A stretch of DNA of 64,000 nucleotides from Vigna angularis. Taxonomy: Eukaryota > Streptophyta > Magnoliopsida > Fabales > Fabaceae. This document shows, in pieces, positions 14,501-29,500 of the stretch. The position numbers and the translations under genes are program-made. Below the pieces are notes generated by a model. That model made no database searches and was not told where the DNA came from. It saw only the letters and a list, made by a program, of their open reading frames with translations. The first letter of the stretch is position 1, and each line of letters starts with the position of its first letter. The stretch covers positions 372,001 through 436,000 of the forward strand of contig NC_068972.1 of the NCBI RefSeq assembly GCF_016808095.1, read 5' to 3'.

Positions 14501-17500
14501 TCATCCAGAAAAAAGATTTACCTAAAGGATAACATCTCCCGAACTGGCTTTGCACTAGGCATCTTCATAAAAAGTGAGTTTGTGAAAAACTGTAGCCGTC
14601 GCCTGGCCTCAAGATTTTTAGGAATGCTTGAGGCAGATTCTTTGATAGTCAGCAAAGAATACAATCTTTTCACTTGCATTTTCTACATGCAATCAAAGGT
14701 TAAAAAAATTTTAAGGCAAGTTATTTGCACAATAATATAGAAAAACATGACTCGAGCTTACTAAATCTGTATTCTTGGGCCATTTCAGCTTCTCAAATAA
14801 ACGCCCTTCCTCCCTAGCCTTTAACAGTAAACTCCAGGTGTCATAATTTTCCCTATAGGAAAAAGAAAAGAAAAATAGACATTAATTATCCCTGATGCAG
14901 GCAAGCAGGAAGACAGCATTTATAAATTAATGTATGCAGACAACAACAGTTGTGACAAACCTCATATTTACAGAAAGGACATCAAGTCGCATAACGTCAT
15001 ACAGATCTTGAATGGCCCTAACAGCACCCCTTTCCAATTCAGGTGTTTCAGTCTCTCTCTGTATTATGTCAAAAGTAAGACTTCAACAGCACGTTAAACT
15101 TCCACATATAGCACACCAAATACATGAATTCATGTTTTGCGCTCACACACACACATAAATAGATTGATAGTATAGAATTGTATTTTTTCAGTGGATGTAT
15201 TGTGTGTCTAATGCAAACCACACAGCGATGATATTAGGATGATATTTTTCTAGGACTTTCAATGGCTCCCCCTGACCCAAAAGAAGCTTGATATTTGGAT
15301 CCAGAAGAGTAACACTAGGATAACAGTCTAGCATATCAGTTTCAATAAGAATGTCCAGGACATACTTAAGTTGATTAATGACAATTCCAGAAGCAGATTG
15401 AGCAACTACAATGCCTAAGAAATATTATAGAGGGCCCAGACCTTTATTATGAAATTGTTGTGAAAGGTGCTCTTTGAGTTGTTGAATCCCAATCTCATCA
15501 TCACTCGTGATGACAATGTCATCAACATAAACAACAAGGTAAATGCACTTGCCAGAAGAGGAGGGAAAAAAGAAGTCGGAATGATCAGCCTCACACCTGG
15601 TCATGCCAAACTATATCAAGACAAAACTAAAACGACCAAAGCAAGCCCGAGGAGATTGCTTCAAACTGTTAAGAGACTGTTGAAGACAAGAATAACTAGG
15701 AGCAAGAAAACCAGGGGGTTGATCTATTTAAACTTCTTGAAATTCACCATGTAAAAATGCATTTTTAATATCTAGCTGATGAAGAGGCCAATGATAAATA
15801 GCAGCCATAGCTAAAAAGAGAAGTGTAGAAGTTATTTTGGCCACAAGGGAAATGGTGTCATCATATGACCATCGGGTCCAATTTTTACTGCATAAACCCA
15901 ATGACAGCCAACTATTTGCTTGCCAGGAGATAAAGGAACAAGGTCCCAGGTGCCATTGGAATGTAAGACTGCCATCTCCTTTACGATTGCCTGACTGTCA
16001 ATTTTAGAAAAGTGAACCTCTAAAGTTATAGCTCAGATAACTGCTCACTAACTTAAAACTCATTCATTTTATACTTTTGACTTGTTTGAGAGTCTCTAAA
16101 GTTGCATTTTAATTTGGCAACTAGACCAACTCGGCCGAATTCGATCAATTTTCGACTACAGCTGACTTGCCTAATTCAGCCGATTTTCGACAAAGGCCAA
16201 CTCATTTGAATTCCGGTTGAGACTAACTCAACCGAGTTTTGACCTTGCTCAACTCGACCAAATTGGGTCAATTTTTGGTTAGGGTTGAAACAGCAGAATT
16301 CAATCAATTTTCAGTTGGGATTGTCTCAACCATTCATGGTCCTCCTAGTTGAATTCCACTGCTTTTCATCCAAGGTCGACTCGGTCCAATTCGGTCAATT
16401 TCAATTGGGAGCAACTCAACTAAGTTTCGGCCGTGGTCGTCTTGACTGAATTGGGCCAAGGTAAATTCAACCGATTTTCTACTGGGGACGACAAGGCTGA
16501 ATTTCGATTGAGACCAACTTGACTGAGTTTCGTCAGTGGCCTTCCCAGCCTAGTTCGGCCAATTTTAGGCCAGGGATGACTCGACCAAGTTTCGAGTGTG
16601 CCTGCCGAACAGAATTACGACCCTGATCCGTTTTGACATTTATGAGAGAACCTATGTTCTTAAGTGAAGACCAAATCTTTCATATCTACTTAGTTAATTT
16701 TTAATTTTTTTAAGGTTTAGGGTTTACTATTATTTATTATTGTGTCCCCTAGAAATACCTAATCTCACCTCTCAACACAAAAGAATGTGTTAGAAATTCC
16801 ACATGAAGTTTTCAGCCATTTCTTTTGGCGTTTTGAAAAACAAGAGTGAGCTTCTGTTTGAACCTCAAATTTTACATGACATATTCTACTGTTGGCACAA
16901 ATCTGATTAAAAAATGAAAAATATTCAACACAAGAAGCACAGCACTTCACAGTCACACTCAGCAATCACACATCTGAACAAGACCGTATACCCATTTTAC
17001 AAATATTTGCAAGAAAAATATACAAAAACAGGGAGAAGATGCCAAACTAAAACTATACTAAATAGAAATGGACACAAACCAGGATTCCCATCAATGCCGT
17101 TACTCTTGATATCACGAGAGCTAACTTATTTAGATTGATGTCCAGATGAATACTCCTCTTTGTGATACTAGAATAAATATCTTCATATATCCTCTCAACC
17201 CTAGTGATATGGAACAATTGCAAAGAAACAAGATATCAAATACCATAAATTAGGTGTCGTATGATTGTTAAAAGAAAACACCGCATGATGCACTACACTA
17301 TTATAACCGATACTTACCACTTCCTTCCCACATCATCTAGTATTTCTGTCAAAATGAATTTTATAGCATAGTAACACTCCTGCACGGCATACATCATATA
17401 ATCATCCCGGGAAATCCTATCCCAGAGCTCATCTTGAGTATCTTTACTCTCAACAGCAATATCCCTAGCCAAAAATATCTACATAATCATAAAAAGAAAA

Positions 17501-20500
17501 CCAAATGAATCTTAACAAAAAAAAAGACATAAGAGAATAAAATCAGTTAATCAGAAAAAATAAAAAACATAAATACATATACAGAGAGATCTGTGATAAG
17601 ATGTAAGACTTAGTTTACAAAACTTAGTACACTTTCAAATACAAATGTAACTACTGGAATTTTCATATACACAATTTCTAATATGATTGCATCAAACAGA
17701 TTCTTTTTCAACCTAATACAGAGCTGTAAGAAATTTAAACCAACACTATCAGAAATGTAAAGTTATTGATTGATATTGTACAATTGAATAATGTTCTCAA
17801 AAACATCAATCCATGTAACTAATACAAATCTAGAAGGCACAAATTGTAGCTACTGTGGGGGTATTCACCTTTATTGCAAACTTAATTGATGTATCCAAAA
17901 TAGAAAAATAACAACGACTAACGTATAAGTGACATCCCTCATTTTGAGCCCAATTTTATGGAGATTGAGTTCTCTAGAAACCAAAAATCTTTAAGAGTCT
18001 GTCATTTGTAACAGTAAAAATTGCAGTAGCCAGCACAATGTCAATTAAATTGTATTCAGATCCTAAAATTCAGAACTGAAACAACTACAAAAATAATGAG
18101 TTAAGGCGTGGCAAAGATTCTCAGATGCGACTAGACTATATCATGAAATTTATAAATCCATTAACTGCTACTGAGATATCATTTGATATCCTACATACAA
18201 TAAAACTATCAAATATTCTAGCATAAATATAAAAAATGAACAAATTCAAAGCATTTGATTTAACACTCAAAAAATGCCTTGACATTATAGCTTGACAATT
18301 ATCAAAATATAATTGAATTACCTTGCTTGAAAGTAGAAAAAGTGGCCACTGAATCATCGGAAGATCCCCAGAATTCTTAGGCATTAAAAGCAACTCCATT
18401 TCACTGAGAGCAAAAATGGATGACCATGCAGGTGTTAAGTATGAAGTAAAGAAAAAGTATAAAATAAGATGAAAAAAATGAATAGCAGTTTCTATTACTC
18501 ACAAGTTAGTTACATAATCCTCCTCCCTTAGATTTCTTACGATCTCATTCCAAAAGGGGGCAAACCGGGCAGCATCAACCTTGCTATTCTCTACAACCTT
18601 TAGATGAAAAATAATTTAATGAGTAATATTTGCTTAAGTTCAAAGCATAGGATCAACCAACATGAGACCTGTTTCTGTAACCTTCCCACCAACATAAAGA
18701 AGTTTCTTAATTAAGAATTAGTACACGATATCATGCAAATAAATACATGGATTTAAATTAATTCCTTTTTTCATAGCAAAAGACTGACCTGAACAGAAGA
18801 CTGATGGGAACTCCTGAAAACATAATATTGAGGAAAAATAATATAAGCGTATACAAATAGCAATACTTCAAGGAGAAAAACTCATAGAAGAGTGAATATA
18901 GTCTGATATAGCTACAATATAGGTAGGACATATGCAGCTAGATTATACAGAACTAAAATCACAGAACAGGAAAACTATCATTTCTCGAGCGGCACCTGTT
19001 AGGTAGAGGAACATGAAGTGTGCTCATAAAAGCTCCAGGAAACTGCTCAAAAAGTTTGTGTAGTGCCTCCAATGACCTAATCTGATGAGCCCATACAGCC
19101 ACAAAAATATTATGGCAACTAATCTTCATTTCTAAATTGTACAGGACAGGACTAGCAAAAGGTAAAACATATAAATAATAAATAGCCAACCATAACAACT
19201 TAAAAAGCAATACTTACCTCTCCCAGTCTATCTCTTGCACCTAGCAAGAATCCCAAGACAGCCGATGCAACTGTGTAAAAGATATAAATATCTAGAAGAT
19301 ACATCTGAAAGAATGAGAATAAGCAAATTGGAAGCAGCAACCAAAACACCCAAAAACATAGGAAGGGAAAAGCAACTTTGCATAACAGTTAAATTTAAGG
19401 GAACAAATATAAACATCAGAATAGGGTAGTGGTTTTAAGAAATTAATTTCCAGTTGCACATTGCTACTGATTCTATCTCGTCCATTCTTCATTCCTTGCA
19501 AAGATCCAAGAGTACTCAAGCCAAGACTGTAATACAAGCCTTTTTCATTGGTGTTATAAAAGCTATATGGACAAGCAAGGACAAGATCAGCTTTGATAAT
19601 CATACCCTAACAATATCCTACAACTAGTCAAAAACATGATTTGGGTTGACTTTAATCAAGATGGTAATTGTTATACTGGTTGTATGAAATCCAATGTCCA
19701 AGAGCTCAGTGTTCTTTTTAAGGTTTGAAGTAAATATACATCCTAGAAAGGTGCGATCATATGTTACTGTTTTTTTGGTATCCTACTCCTTGTCATTGGT
19801 TTAAATGAATTGATCAGCGGTTAAAGTTTTTCCTGGCATATCTATTTGTCTGGGTACTTTTAGAGATCATCAGGCATCCATTGTGGTTTGTTTCTCTTAA
19901 TATCTCGGCTTTCAATATGCCTTGTATGTGGAGGTGATTTCGGCTATGGAAACAACTATCTTCAAAGGCTGCACTAAACCTTGGATTGAGTATGATTCTG
20001 AAGTTGTTAATCATGCTCGATCCAATAAATCTATTATTCCTTGGGATCTTGATAGTAGATGGTTATGTTTTGTAAGAAGTAATACCACGTGCATTCACTT
20101 CTCATACTTTTAGAGAAGACAGTCAATGTGCTGATAAACTTGTTGAGTTTGACACCAGATCTCAAGGTTAAACTTGATCAATAATGTTCCTAGTTATGCT
20201 GCATATGATTGGCGCTGATTGTGGTGCCACATACATAGTTATGCCTTACCACTTATTTTTATTAAGAAAAAAATGGGAGACCAAAATATATGTTTTTTCA
20301 ACCAACAATAAAAAAATATTATATCCAATGCAAGGACAACTAAATCAGCAAAATACATCACAGTACTTCAGAAACTCCTGAAGATATCATTTTTAAACTG
20401 CTCAAGAAAGAGCTTTTCCAGTGAGAAACTTTTTGTTAATTCAAATAAAGCTAATCCAAACATGCTATGAGACTTCATAACAGAAACTCGGTGCCTGAAT

Positions 20501-23500
20501 AACTATAACAAGCTATATTAACAACCCAGTAACTTCACACTGCAATTTAAGCTCTCGTCAGACATATTTCCTCATTGAGTAAGAGAAGTTAAAGGAAATA
20601 AGATATCCTCCTGTTATGATTAACATATTTGAAGAAGGGGGTGGGAAGTAAAAATAAATGGCAATGTACTTACAGCAATCACAGGAGCCCACACACTAAC
20701 AACTGTCAAAGCATTATGATTATCTGCAACAGTAGCATTTTGATAAATAATAATATCAAAGAAAAAACAGAAAATATAATGACCACAGCAATCACACCAA
20801 TGCTTACTTTTAGAGACAAAATCGTGCCAAGAGTAAACTATATTATTCTCTTTTATAATATCCTTTGTCGGGTCCACCAGTGGCCTTATCTACAAACCAC
20901 AAAAATACGACAGTCAAAACATACAAGCATATGAGCTCACCACCAGTATATGTATCTTCATCATACACACACATGAACAAATTTGTATAATTCCAAATGT
21001 ATCTACAAATAACAAGGGCATAGCTAATGTATGTAACACTAACCTGAAGAAAGTAAGCAAATGCAAATTTTCCACTCAAAACAACAAGCCAAAACAGCAT
21101 ATACCTGAGAAAAAAAGCAAGGCATGTAAACAGTGCAACAATGCAACTTCAGCATGTAAAATTAATTACAAAGGACTCGTCAATATTCAAAAGAATTGTA
21201 TATCAACAACTTCAAAGGAAGAATCTTGCTTTTACCAGAACATGTATTATATCATAAATTTAGAAATCTGAAAAAAGACAAGATCAGGTGCATACTTTAT
21301 GAAATCTGAACTCCTTTCATACATTCCCCGTCCTACATAATGTCGTTCCTTTATAATTCAACATAAAAACGATCATAAATGCAAACAAATCAATCAGCAT
21401 AATTCCCATGACAAAGAACAAACAAAACTAAATGAATTAATATAATTAGCAACAAGTGAAGACATAACAAACCTGCCGCAACCACTTCACAAACCGAATT
21501 AAAGGCCAACGATCACATTGATTTGTCAGACGATGACATGCTGGTATCCGCATGAGGAAACTAATAAAAACTTGGACACCAGCATAAATCCCTATGACAA
21601 TTACATATAATTTGAAAACAACCGAGTTTCCATTTGCTTTACTCTCTTCCTGGAGTGCTTTTCTGCAGTCAAGCACAAACAGATGGAAATGTATAATTAC
21701 TTACAAATTAGAAAAATAAAAACAAACTGATTAAAGGATGACGATGCCTAAAAGAACAAAATTATTATGATAGAAAGCACACGTACACATAAATGAAAGT
21801 TAAGAAAACTGAAGCCAGGCTGAACCAAAGAAAACGTAAGAAAATTCTAGAGATGGCTAAGCGTCTTGTTGTTGAATATGCACCGTACATCATGAAAATA
21901 TCAAGAACACCTAAAAGAGAAATGAAAATTTGAAAATATAAACAAATAAATAAATGATGACAAGAAAATACATGATGAAAGACAATTGACAAATACATAC
22001 TCTCAAAAAATTTCATCACAAAAAATGTAGGTCCAAGACTAAGAACCTCTCGCAAAGTCTTGGCATTGAATTGTCCATCATTGAATGCAAGGATTGCTAG
22101 GCCCTGAACATTGACAATAAAAAAAAATCACCACGAAACAACAAAAAAGTAATACCCGGATGAAGAAACCAAAATGCCAGTTAAGATCAAATAAGTCACA
22201 CAAGCCTAACCAGAAAGAAAAACCAAAACTTGGTGCTAAAAGCATTTGCCAAAATTAGATGACTATGTGAGAATATGTGCAAGTACAAACCTGAAACATC
22301 ATGACAAGAAATATCCACAATCGGTGGAAGCTATGATAAAGATGAAAAAAGGTTCGATGTTCCACAAAAGATGTTTTTCCCTGATGCCTGCTGCTGCCAG
22401 AAATAAGCATTTTCTGGCAGTATAAAATAAGGAATAGATAAGTAACCAAAGACATCAACCAAAGAAATGTAAAATAAGATACTCGGTTTATCAATAACTC
22501 AATAAGACATTATGATCCATCATATATGGATACTTATACTGTCAGACATTTCAGTATCTCGCTAACAGTAGAATAATGTGCACAAGTAACAGCCATCCAT
22601 TAAAAAATAGGAACAACAGTAGGTAAATCATTCAGAGAAACTGAGAAAATAAATGTGAAATTTTATCGAACTGTAAAAATGAATTGATTATAAACAGAAA
22701 GCTATGAACTCAGATATTTATACAGAGGAATATCAAGATCCAGACTGAGTGCTATAGAAAGAAATTGCATTGCATAATGTAATGAAATTAGAGGAGAGTT
22801 GATAGGATATAATGTGATAGTTTATAATGAGTAATGTGTGCAGAATAAAAGGAAACAGTTTAAGAATTAGTTGTGAGTTTTGGTTATTTGGTTGGGGGCC
22901 TTTAAAAGAAGGCAGGGAGCTCTTGTGTCAGGGCAAGGCACTTTTTGATAATCTTGTAGATTGAGCTTTGGCTCTTTGTGAAGGGGAAACCCTTGGAGGA
23001 GTGCTCTCCTATTCTTTGTGTTCTATACCGTCGATATACAATAAAGAATATTACTCTTTTGTCTCTTTTTAATTCGGGGTTCCTATCAAGAGTCCAACAA
23101 AATTGTCATTGAAAGAAAACTATATCAATATTGAATTCAATAAGTACATTCGGTAGACTTAGTAATTCAGTTACAAAATCCTATGTGGATCAGAAAGCTA
23201 TTGAAAGGAATACAAGTAATAATTGACATTATTAGTCAGTTACAACTGAAAACAGAAAAACACAACAAAATTCTCATTGAAAGAAAATTATATCAATATT
23301 GAATTCAATAAGTACATTCCGTAGAGTTAGAAATTCGGTTACAAAATCATGTGTGGATCAGAAAGTTATTGAAAGGTATACAAGTAATAACTGACATTAT
23401 TAGCCAGTTACAACTGAAAACAGAAAAACACAACACTAATTTACAACTGACAACAAACAGAAAAGAGAAATATCTCTAACATTTGCAGACAAAACAAACC

Positions 23501-26500
23501 TTTGATCTGGGATGAGGCTTTTGGAAAAAAGGAGAAGTTTTGCGCCAAGGCCAACTAAGCTCAAAGCAATGGAGGGACCTTAAGAAAAAAGGGGAATAAG
23601 CAAACAGAATAAAATAAAAACGAAACAGCCAAAGATGGTTAACAAATAACTTATACCAGAAATACTCGTTAAAATCATCATAGTTTCTCCAGGATGAATG
23701 TGGTGCTTTCCCATTATCATTGTTTGCAGCTTCCTGAAGTCCACGGAAATAAATGGGAAATTTATAATTTTATACCAAAAGGATACACTAAAGTTCTAAC
23801 TTAATGAAAATTACAGTAGAGAAATCTAAAAATAGAGAGTAAGAAATTTGAGCTAGTACTTGAAAGATACACAGTACATTAAACTTAATCCAGCATAGAA
23901 TAAATTAATGAGCAAATAAAGGGCGAAATTCATGTTTAAATATACAATGCAATAATTTGTTATTTGAATATCAAGAAACCAAGTTAATGACAAATTTTGT
24001 ATAGGATTAATTTACCACCCTGTCTATCTTTGCAGGACTAGGTTGAGTATTATGTAAAAAATAAAGGTAAAATAACATGATATCTCACAATTTTCTAATC
24101 AAATGACCCTAATAAATGGTTGTGTATATTTTTCTCATACTTCATTGTTGACCGATAGTGTCATAGTAATCATTTGGACAAATCAATGAACATAACCAAC
24201 TTATTATTTTATTACATAACATGAGGATTTATTAGTATTCATAACTTCTTATAGAACATCAGGAAGACACTAATATCCACAAAAAACATCATCATAATTA
24301 AAAATTTGCCTATATACTCTTAAAGTTCTGCTTTCTGTTTATTGTTCTCATAAAACTCATACAGCCCAATCAAAAACATTTTCAAGACTGTTTTCTCATA
24401 AAATAAAAAGCGAAAACAGAGAACACACAATTCAAACACACTCACAGACTTACCATTAATGCCAATTTATATGCACACTTCTTGGAGTAGTTAGACAATC
24501 TTTCTTAAGGAAAAACATTTTCTTGTTTATCAGATTAACATAAGCCACAATCTAATTTTGGGGTCATCAGCTAATTTTGATGTATGAGATTATAGCCGAA
24601 AAATTGGTGAAACTTACTGCAGAAACAATATCATATAGAGGAAAGATAACATTATCAAGAAACGAAACACCCTCCACAGAATCAGAAGTGCAACTATTAG
24701 CTGGCTGTGCAATCTGCTGTCTTAAAATTTCATCCATCTCTCTAGCCATCTGCATACCATATTCATAACAAAAATTGTAAACAATACAAAGATGAACATG
24801 CAAAAGCAACACAAATAAAAAATCCAGGTAAAAAGAAAAAGAAAAAATTGTATTGCAGAAAATCAAATAACATGAAAACATTGGTAAGAAAAATATTCAC
24901 CAAATATAAATACATTAGTTAAAATACATACAAATTGTTTTAGAGAATCATTCAAAAATTTATGAATAATTTACTTAAGGTGAATTGTGAAAAGACTCTT
25001 TTTATAGGATCCAACTTTTGTTCAGAGTTATCAAAAACAAAAACATTTTTTCTTTTTAAGATTATACTTTCCTCAAGAACACGAGCATAATTTTTATAAA
25101 TATTGTTAATCCTATCTTTTTAACTAAGAAAACCTTTGTTTGGTTCATAGAATAGTATTATTAGGCATAAGAGATATATTGGACATCATACAGAATTCTT
25201 CTAACTACCAATTCAAAAGCCTAAGTACTTATACATCATGGGTAGAGATTCATAAAAAAATACCTATTCCACAAAATTTAACTCAAGCAAAATCTTTAAA
25301 GAACCAACAAAAAAGCTGACTCAATTTGTTCACCAAACTTACATGATGGAATATGTAGCACAAGCATTCTGCTAGAAACCTGATATTTGCAGCTTCACCC
25401 CATATTAGGAAGTACAAAGAAACATATAATATTTTCTTCTCTTTACTGAGAGCCTCCATACTGAACAAGAACCATTAGACCCTCATTCAATCTTAGCAAC
25501 CATAGACTGGTCAATACCAAATAGATTTAAAACAAAACAAGGATAATAATAGTACCTGCTCCAAACAGGCTGAATACATAAATAATTACACCAGCTAATG
25601 TAATTCTGAAGGGACTTGAGGAATACTGCCTGTACAGCAGCTTCATCCAATTTCTGGAATCAAAACAAAATAGACAAGTAAAGAAAAGAAAATACAAAAA
25701 TGCTTGTCAACATCTGTGAGACAAATCTGTTAAAAAAAAGGATTATCAATTATAATTACTTATCTTATATGCACATATTCTTGTGAGTCAGTTTACAATT
25801 TTCCTTATCAATTTATTTGAGCACAATATTTTCCCTTCATGGAACCATTTGGAAGTCTAATATTCAAGTTTTTCAACTCACACTAACACCCCATACTTTA
25901 GTCATATTGCAACCGATACCCACTCCAATTTATTATATTACTTTGAGCCATATATTAAAGGTAAGTTTTTCACTTAATATTGAATGACCAAATTACCCAT
26001 TTCAACAAAATTTCAATTCTCTCCCTCAGAGTTATTGATACTGTCTGTAAAAATCAGCCCATTACCCACCTTGATACATGTTATACATGCAGGTATCCAT
26101 ATATACACAAGGCTACTTGATAATTTTTTTATAAATTTCAAATAAAATCATTTAAAAGTTATTCTTCATATACTTTGAGACACATCTCAAATAGTGTTGG
26201 TTCGATTTAGATATTGAAATACTTTAAAAAAAACTATAAACCAATAAAAATCCATATGATCAAATTTTATATTTACCATTTTCTCAGAGCCCTCAACAAG
26301 AAAATAATCATATTACTTTTCACCATGGCTTACAAAATTTCCAGGCCCATCACCCATATTGATCAATACAACAGAACAATATATAAATCCCTCAAACTTG
26401 AAAGTAAAAAATAAAAACTTACAGGTTCAGCTTCATCTGGAATTCTAAGACGAGATTGCTCATTTGCAAGCAGGTGGACTATGTGTTCGTGCTGATTAGC

Positions 26501-29500
26501 TACATTATCTTTCTGGAAGCAACATGTTATTATCATAAGCAACAGAGAAAAGGACCCCACAAGAATACAAATGCATAAAACAGCTTTCAACCACAAAACA
26601 AGACCAAACATATCATAACAAAACAAAAGTGTTTACTTCAGATAATTAAGATAGAATAAAAGTCAGAACGTTAAACTACGAAAAACTATTAGTTTTCAAA
26701 GTATCAATAAATTGATTGTTTCATTTTTCAGTTGTGACACCAAATAATTTAAACTTCGGGCAAGCATGACAACAAAATGGATGGGAAAGCCAATCTAACA
26801 ATCTCTACAAGTTCTTGGAGAATATTAATTAAACAGTGGTTTCTTTCAGTTGATTTATACATAAATCTTTTTGGGATGTTTAAGTGGAAAACATTCCTTT
26901 CTAGAACAATTTTGTTAGTTGTATTACTAGTTAATCCAATTACTAGTTATAACTTCCCCATAACAAACTTGAAAATTAATCACTTATTTTAAAGGATAAG
27001 AGGAAGAAATGGAATATGGGTAAAATAAAAGAACTTTAAATCTACAGTAAATACACTAAGATTAGCCCATAATCATTGATATATTCTAAAAATATTGCAA
27101 ATTTTGAGAACCCAATAAAAAAATAAATATTTTCTACAATTGAAAGATTCACGCTAATCTGGACTTCAAAAAACATGGAAATCATAGTATACAGACCTGA
27201 AAACCAAATATACACTGCAAAAAGTCGAACACATTAGTGTTCCTCGATGAAGGAATGAAATAGCCCCTGGGCAACTCTGGCAAGCCATTGAAATACTTCA
27301 AAGCTGACATTGCTGCTTGCACCTAACAATCATTTTTTTCAGGTAAAAATAAGTTAACCTGAATAGTTAAAAATTTGGAATCCCAAACAAAGTAACTCAC
27401 CTCAGGTAAAGAAACAATAGCATTTGTTGAAGAAGATGTGTCTAAGGGGATGATGTTGTACGCAATCAGATCCTCTGTCAAAGCAGAATCTGAGTCCATA
27501 ACCCGCTTCAGCTGTAACAAAAACACATGAATAGATGTTGAAGTTCAGAAAGTATTCCCATGTGATTGCATGGTAAACGGAAAAACAATAACATACATCC
27601 AAACTCCAATTCACCAACACAATCATTTTAACTTGAAATAATTTTTCCCACAATCCTTGTTATGAAGCCAATTACACCCGGAGGAAAAATAAACAAACAC
27701 AATAGGAAAAAAATACAAATGAAATCAGATAATACTAAGCCCAATAAATTATAGTTCCACACTCAAAAAATACACTAAAAATAAATATATGCAAAAAATA
27801 TACTAACACCATAAACATCGGCTTCCTTCATAAACCAAATTCAACTCCATCTAAAAATCCTTTACCCATGCAACAATAATAGAAGACTCCTCACTATTGC
27901 AATGCTGGATTATAATGCTTGTATTTAACACAATAATCTTAGAAGAACCAAACTGAAGATAGAGCTAAAGAGGATGAACAGCACATGAACTGAAAAATTT
28001 ATCATAACATCACACTGAAAACATTAGTACAAAAATGTGTTTATAGGCCTTGCTTACTGAAAGCTGTACTAACTAATTAATTAAACATACAGCTGTACAA
28101 AATGACTTACATGATAAATATATAAACTTTACGGACAAACTTGTTTCTTCTAATATCCCCCTCAAATTCAAGGAGAAAATTTTTCAGAAGAAATATACTA
28201 CACAATGAGTTTGCTTCAAAGAAACATAAAACGAACTGAAGATAGAGGCCTACTAACAAATAGACCAGATAATCTTTGGTACAAGAATTACTGTACCAAA
28301 GAATTATTTGAACAGACACTGTCCAACACCACCTGCTATGCCAACATATAAACCCACCAACAACAGAATCCCGGTTTGCTGACAGTAAAAATTCTGAAGT
28401 ATCTTCTGGACAACATCAAAATAACTGGTATACAAGGATCGATCAAAATTAAGAACCGGTAAGAAGTGAAAAAGAAGGAAGGTGAGAAAACAAATTAAAA
28501 ATAATAACACAACCAAGGGATACAAGATCATAAATTCTAATACAAAGTTAAGAAAAATAGAAAGTCCACAAACAAGTTCTGCCAAAGGATCTGTCTCAAA
28601 CATTTTACTATTATTTTCACTTTATGTATAGAACTGAGATTACAAAAGAAGTAAAAGAAAATTGACCAAAAAGAGAAATCTCTCAAAATTGCAAACCAAC
28701 TCAGAAGCACGATAAACAACAAAGCTACATCAGAAAGATAATCCATAAAAGTAAACAAAAGCATGAAAATGGTAGTTTATAAAGAGTGCCAGGAAAGCAT
28801 GAACACAACCTCATCTGGAATTTCGTCACTCAGCTGCTCAAGTACTGTTCCCAAAACCTTTAAGGTGGCAAACACCCTTTTCCTCTTCACAGTTTTGCGC
28901 TCCAACCTGTACTCAGAAGAAAACAATTAATGTGAAATACATCTGCATATCAAACAAAACAAATCATTAATTAGCCAAGTCCACAGATGGAGCTTTGCCA
29001 CACGGAATCAAGAAACAGTTGAAAGGCATCGTCTACCAGACTGGTACCCTTCAAGAATGATAGGGAAGTCAATAAAAAGTAGGCTAGACCAAAGGATGTA
29101 TGCAATAATTTCAAGCAGTCGGGAGTTTGAAAAAATGATTGTCCAAGAAAGGGAACAAGAATCAAGTAGTGTCCAGTATTCAAAATGGCATCTTGTCTAA
29201 AAGTGACTTGGTGTTGATGGTAAATTATGCCACCTCAGGATGGTTAGATTAGGCTCTACATGGATAAAATGCACAATGGCATTGTTTGGACTCTCGCCAA
29301 TGTCCAATATAACACTTTATCCATTGGAGTCGGGGATGAGAAAAGTTACGAGTGCCAAGGAGAAGCTGGAGTGATTCATATCATGGGGAGAAGTGGTTAT
29401 GTGGTGATGCAGGGAACCAAGGAAGGAAGTATGTATGTCCTTTAGGGATTGGATGTAACAATGGAATTTCAATTCAGTTATACTTTCTCTCATCTCTCCA

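Noticed and set aside
14522..14682. Frame break in CALS9 around exons 30-31
   Set aside because: The long open frames nearby are in other phases; with the acceptor at 14683 and the donor at 14521 the frame is kept.
15467..15754. 95-codon plus-strand frame
   Set aside because: It is antisense to the degenerate copia reverse transcriptase, which explains the sequence better.
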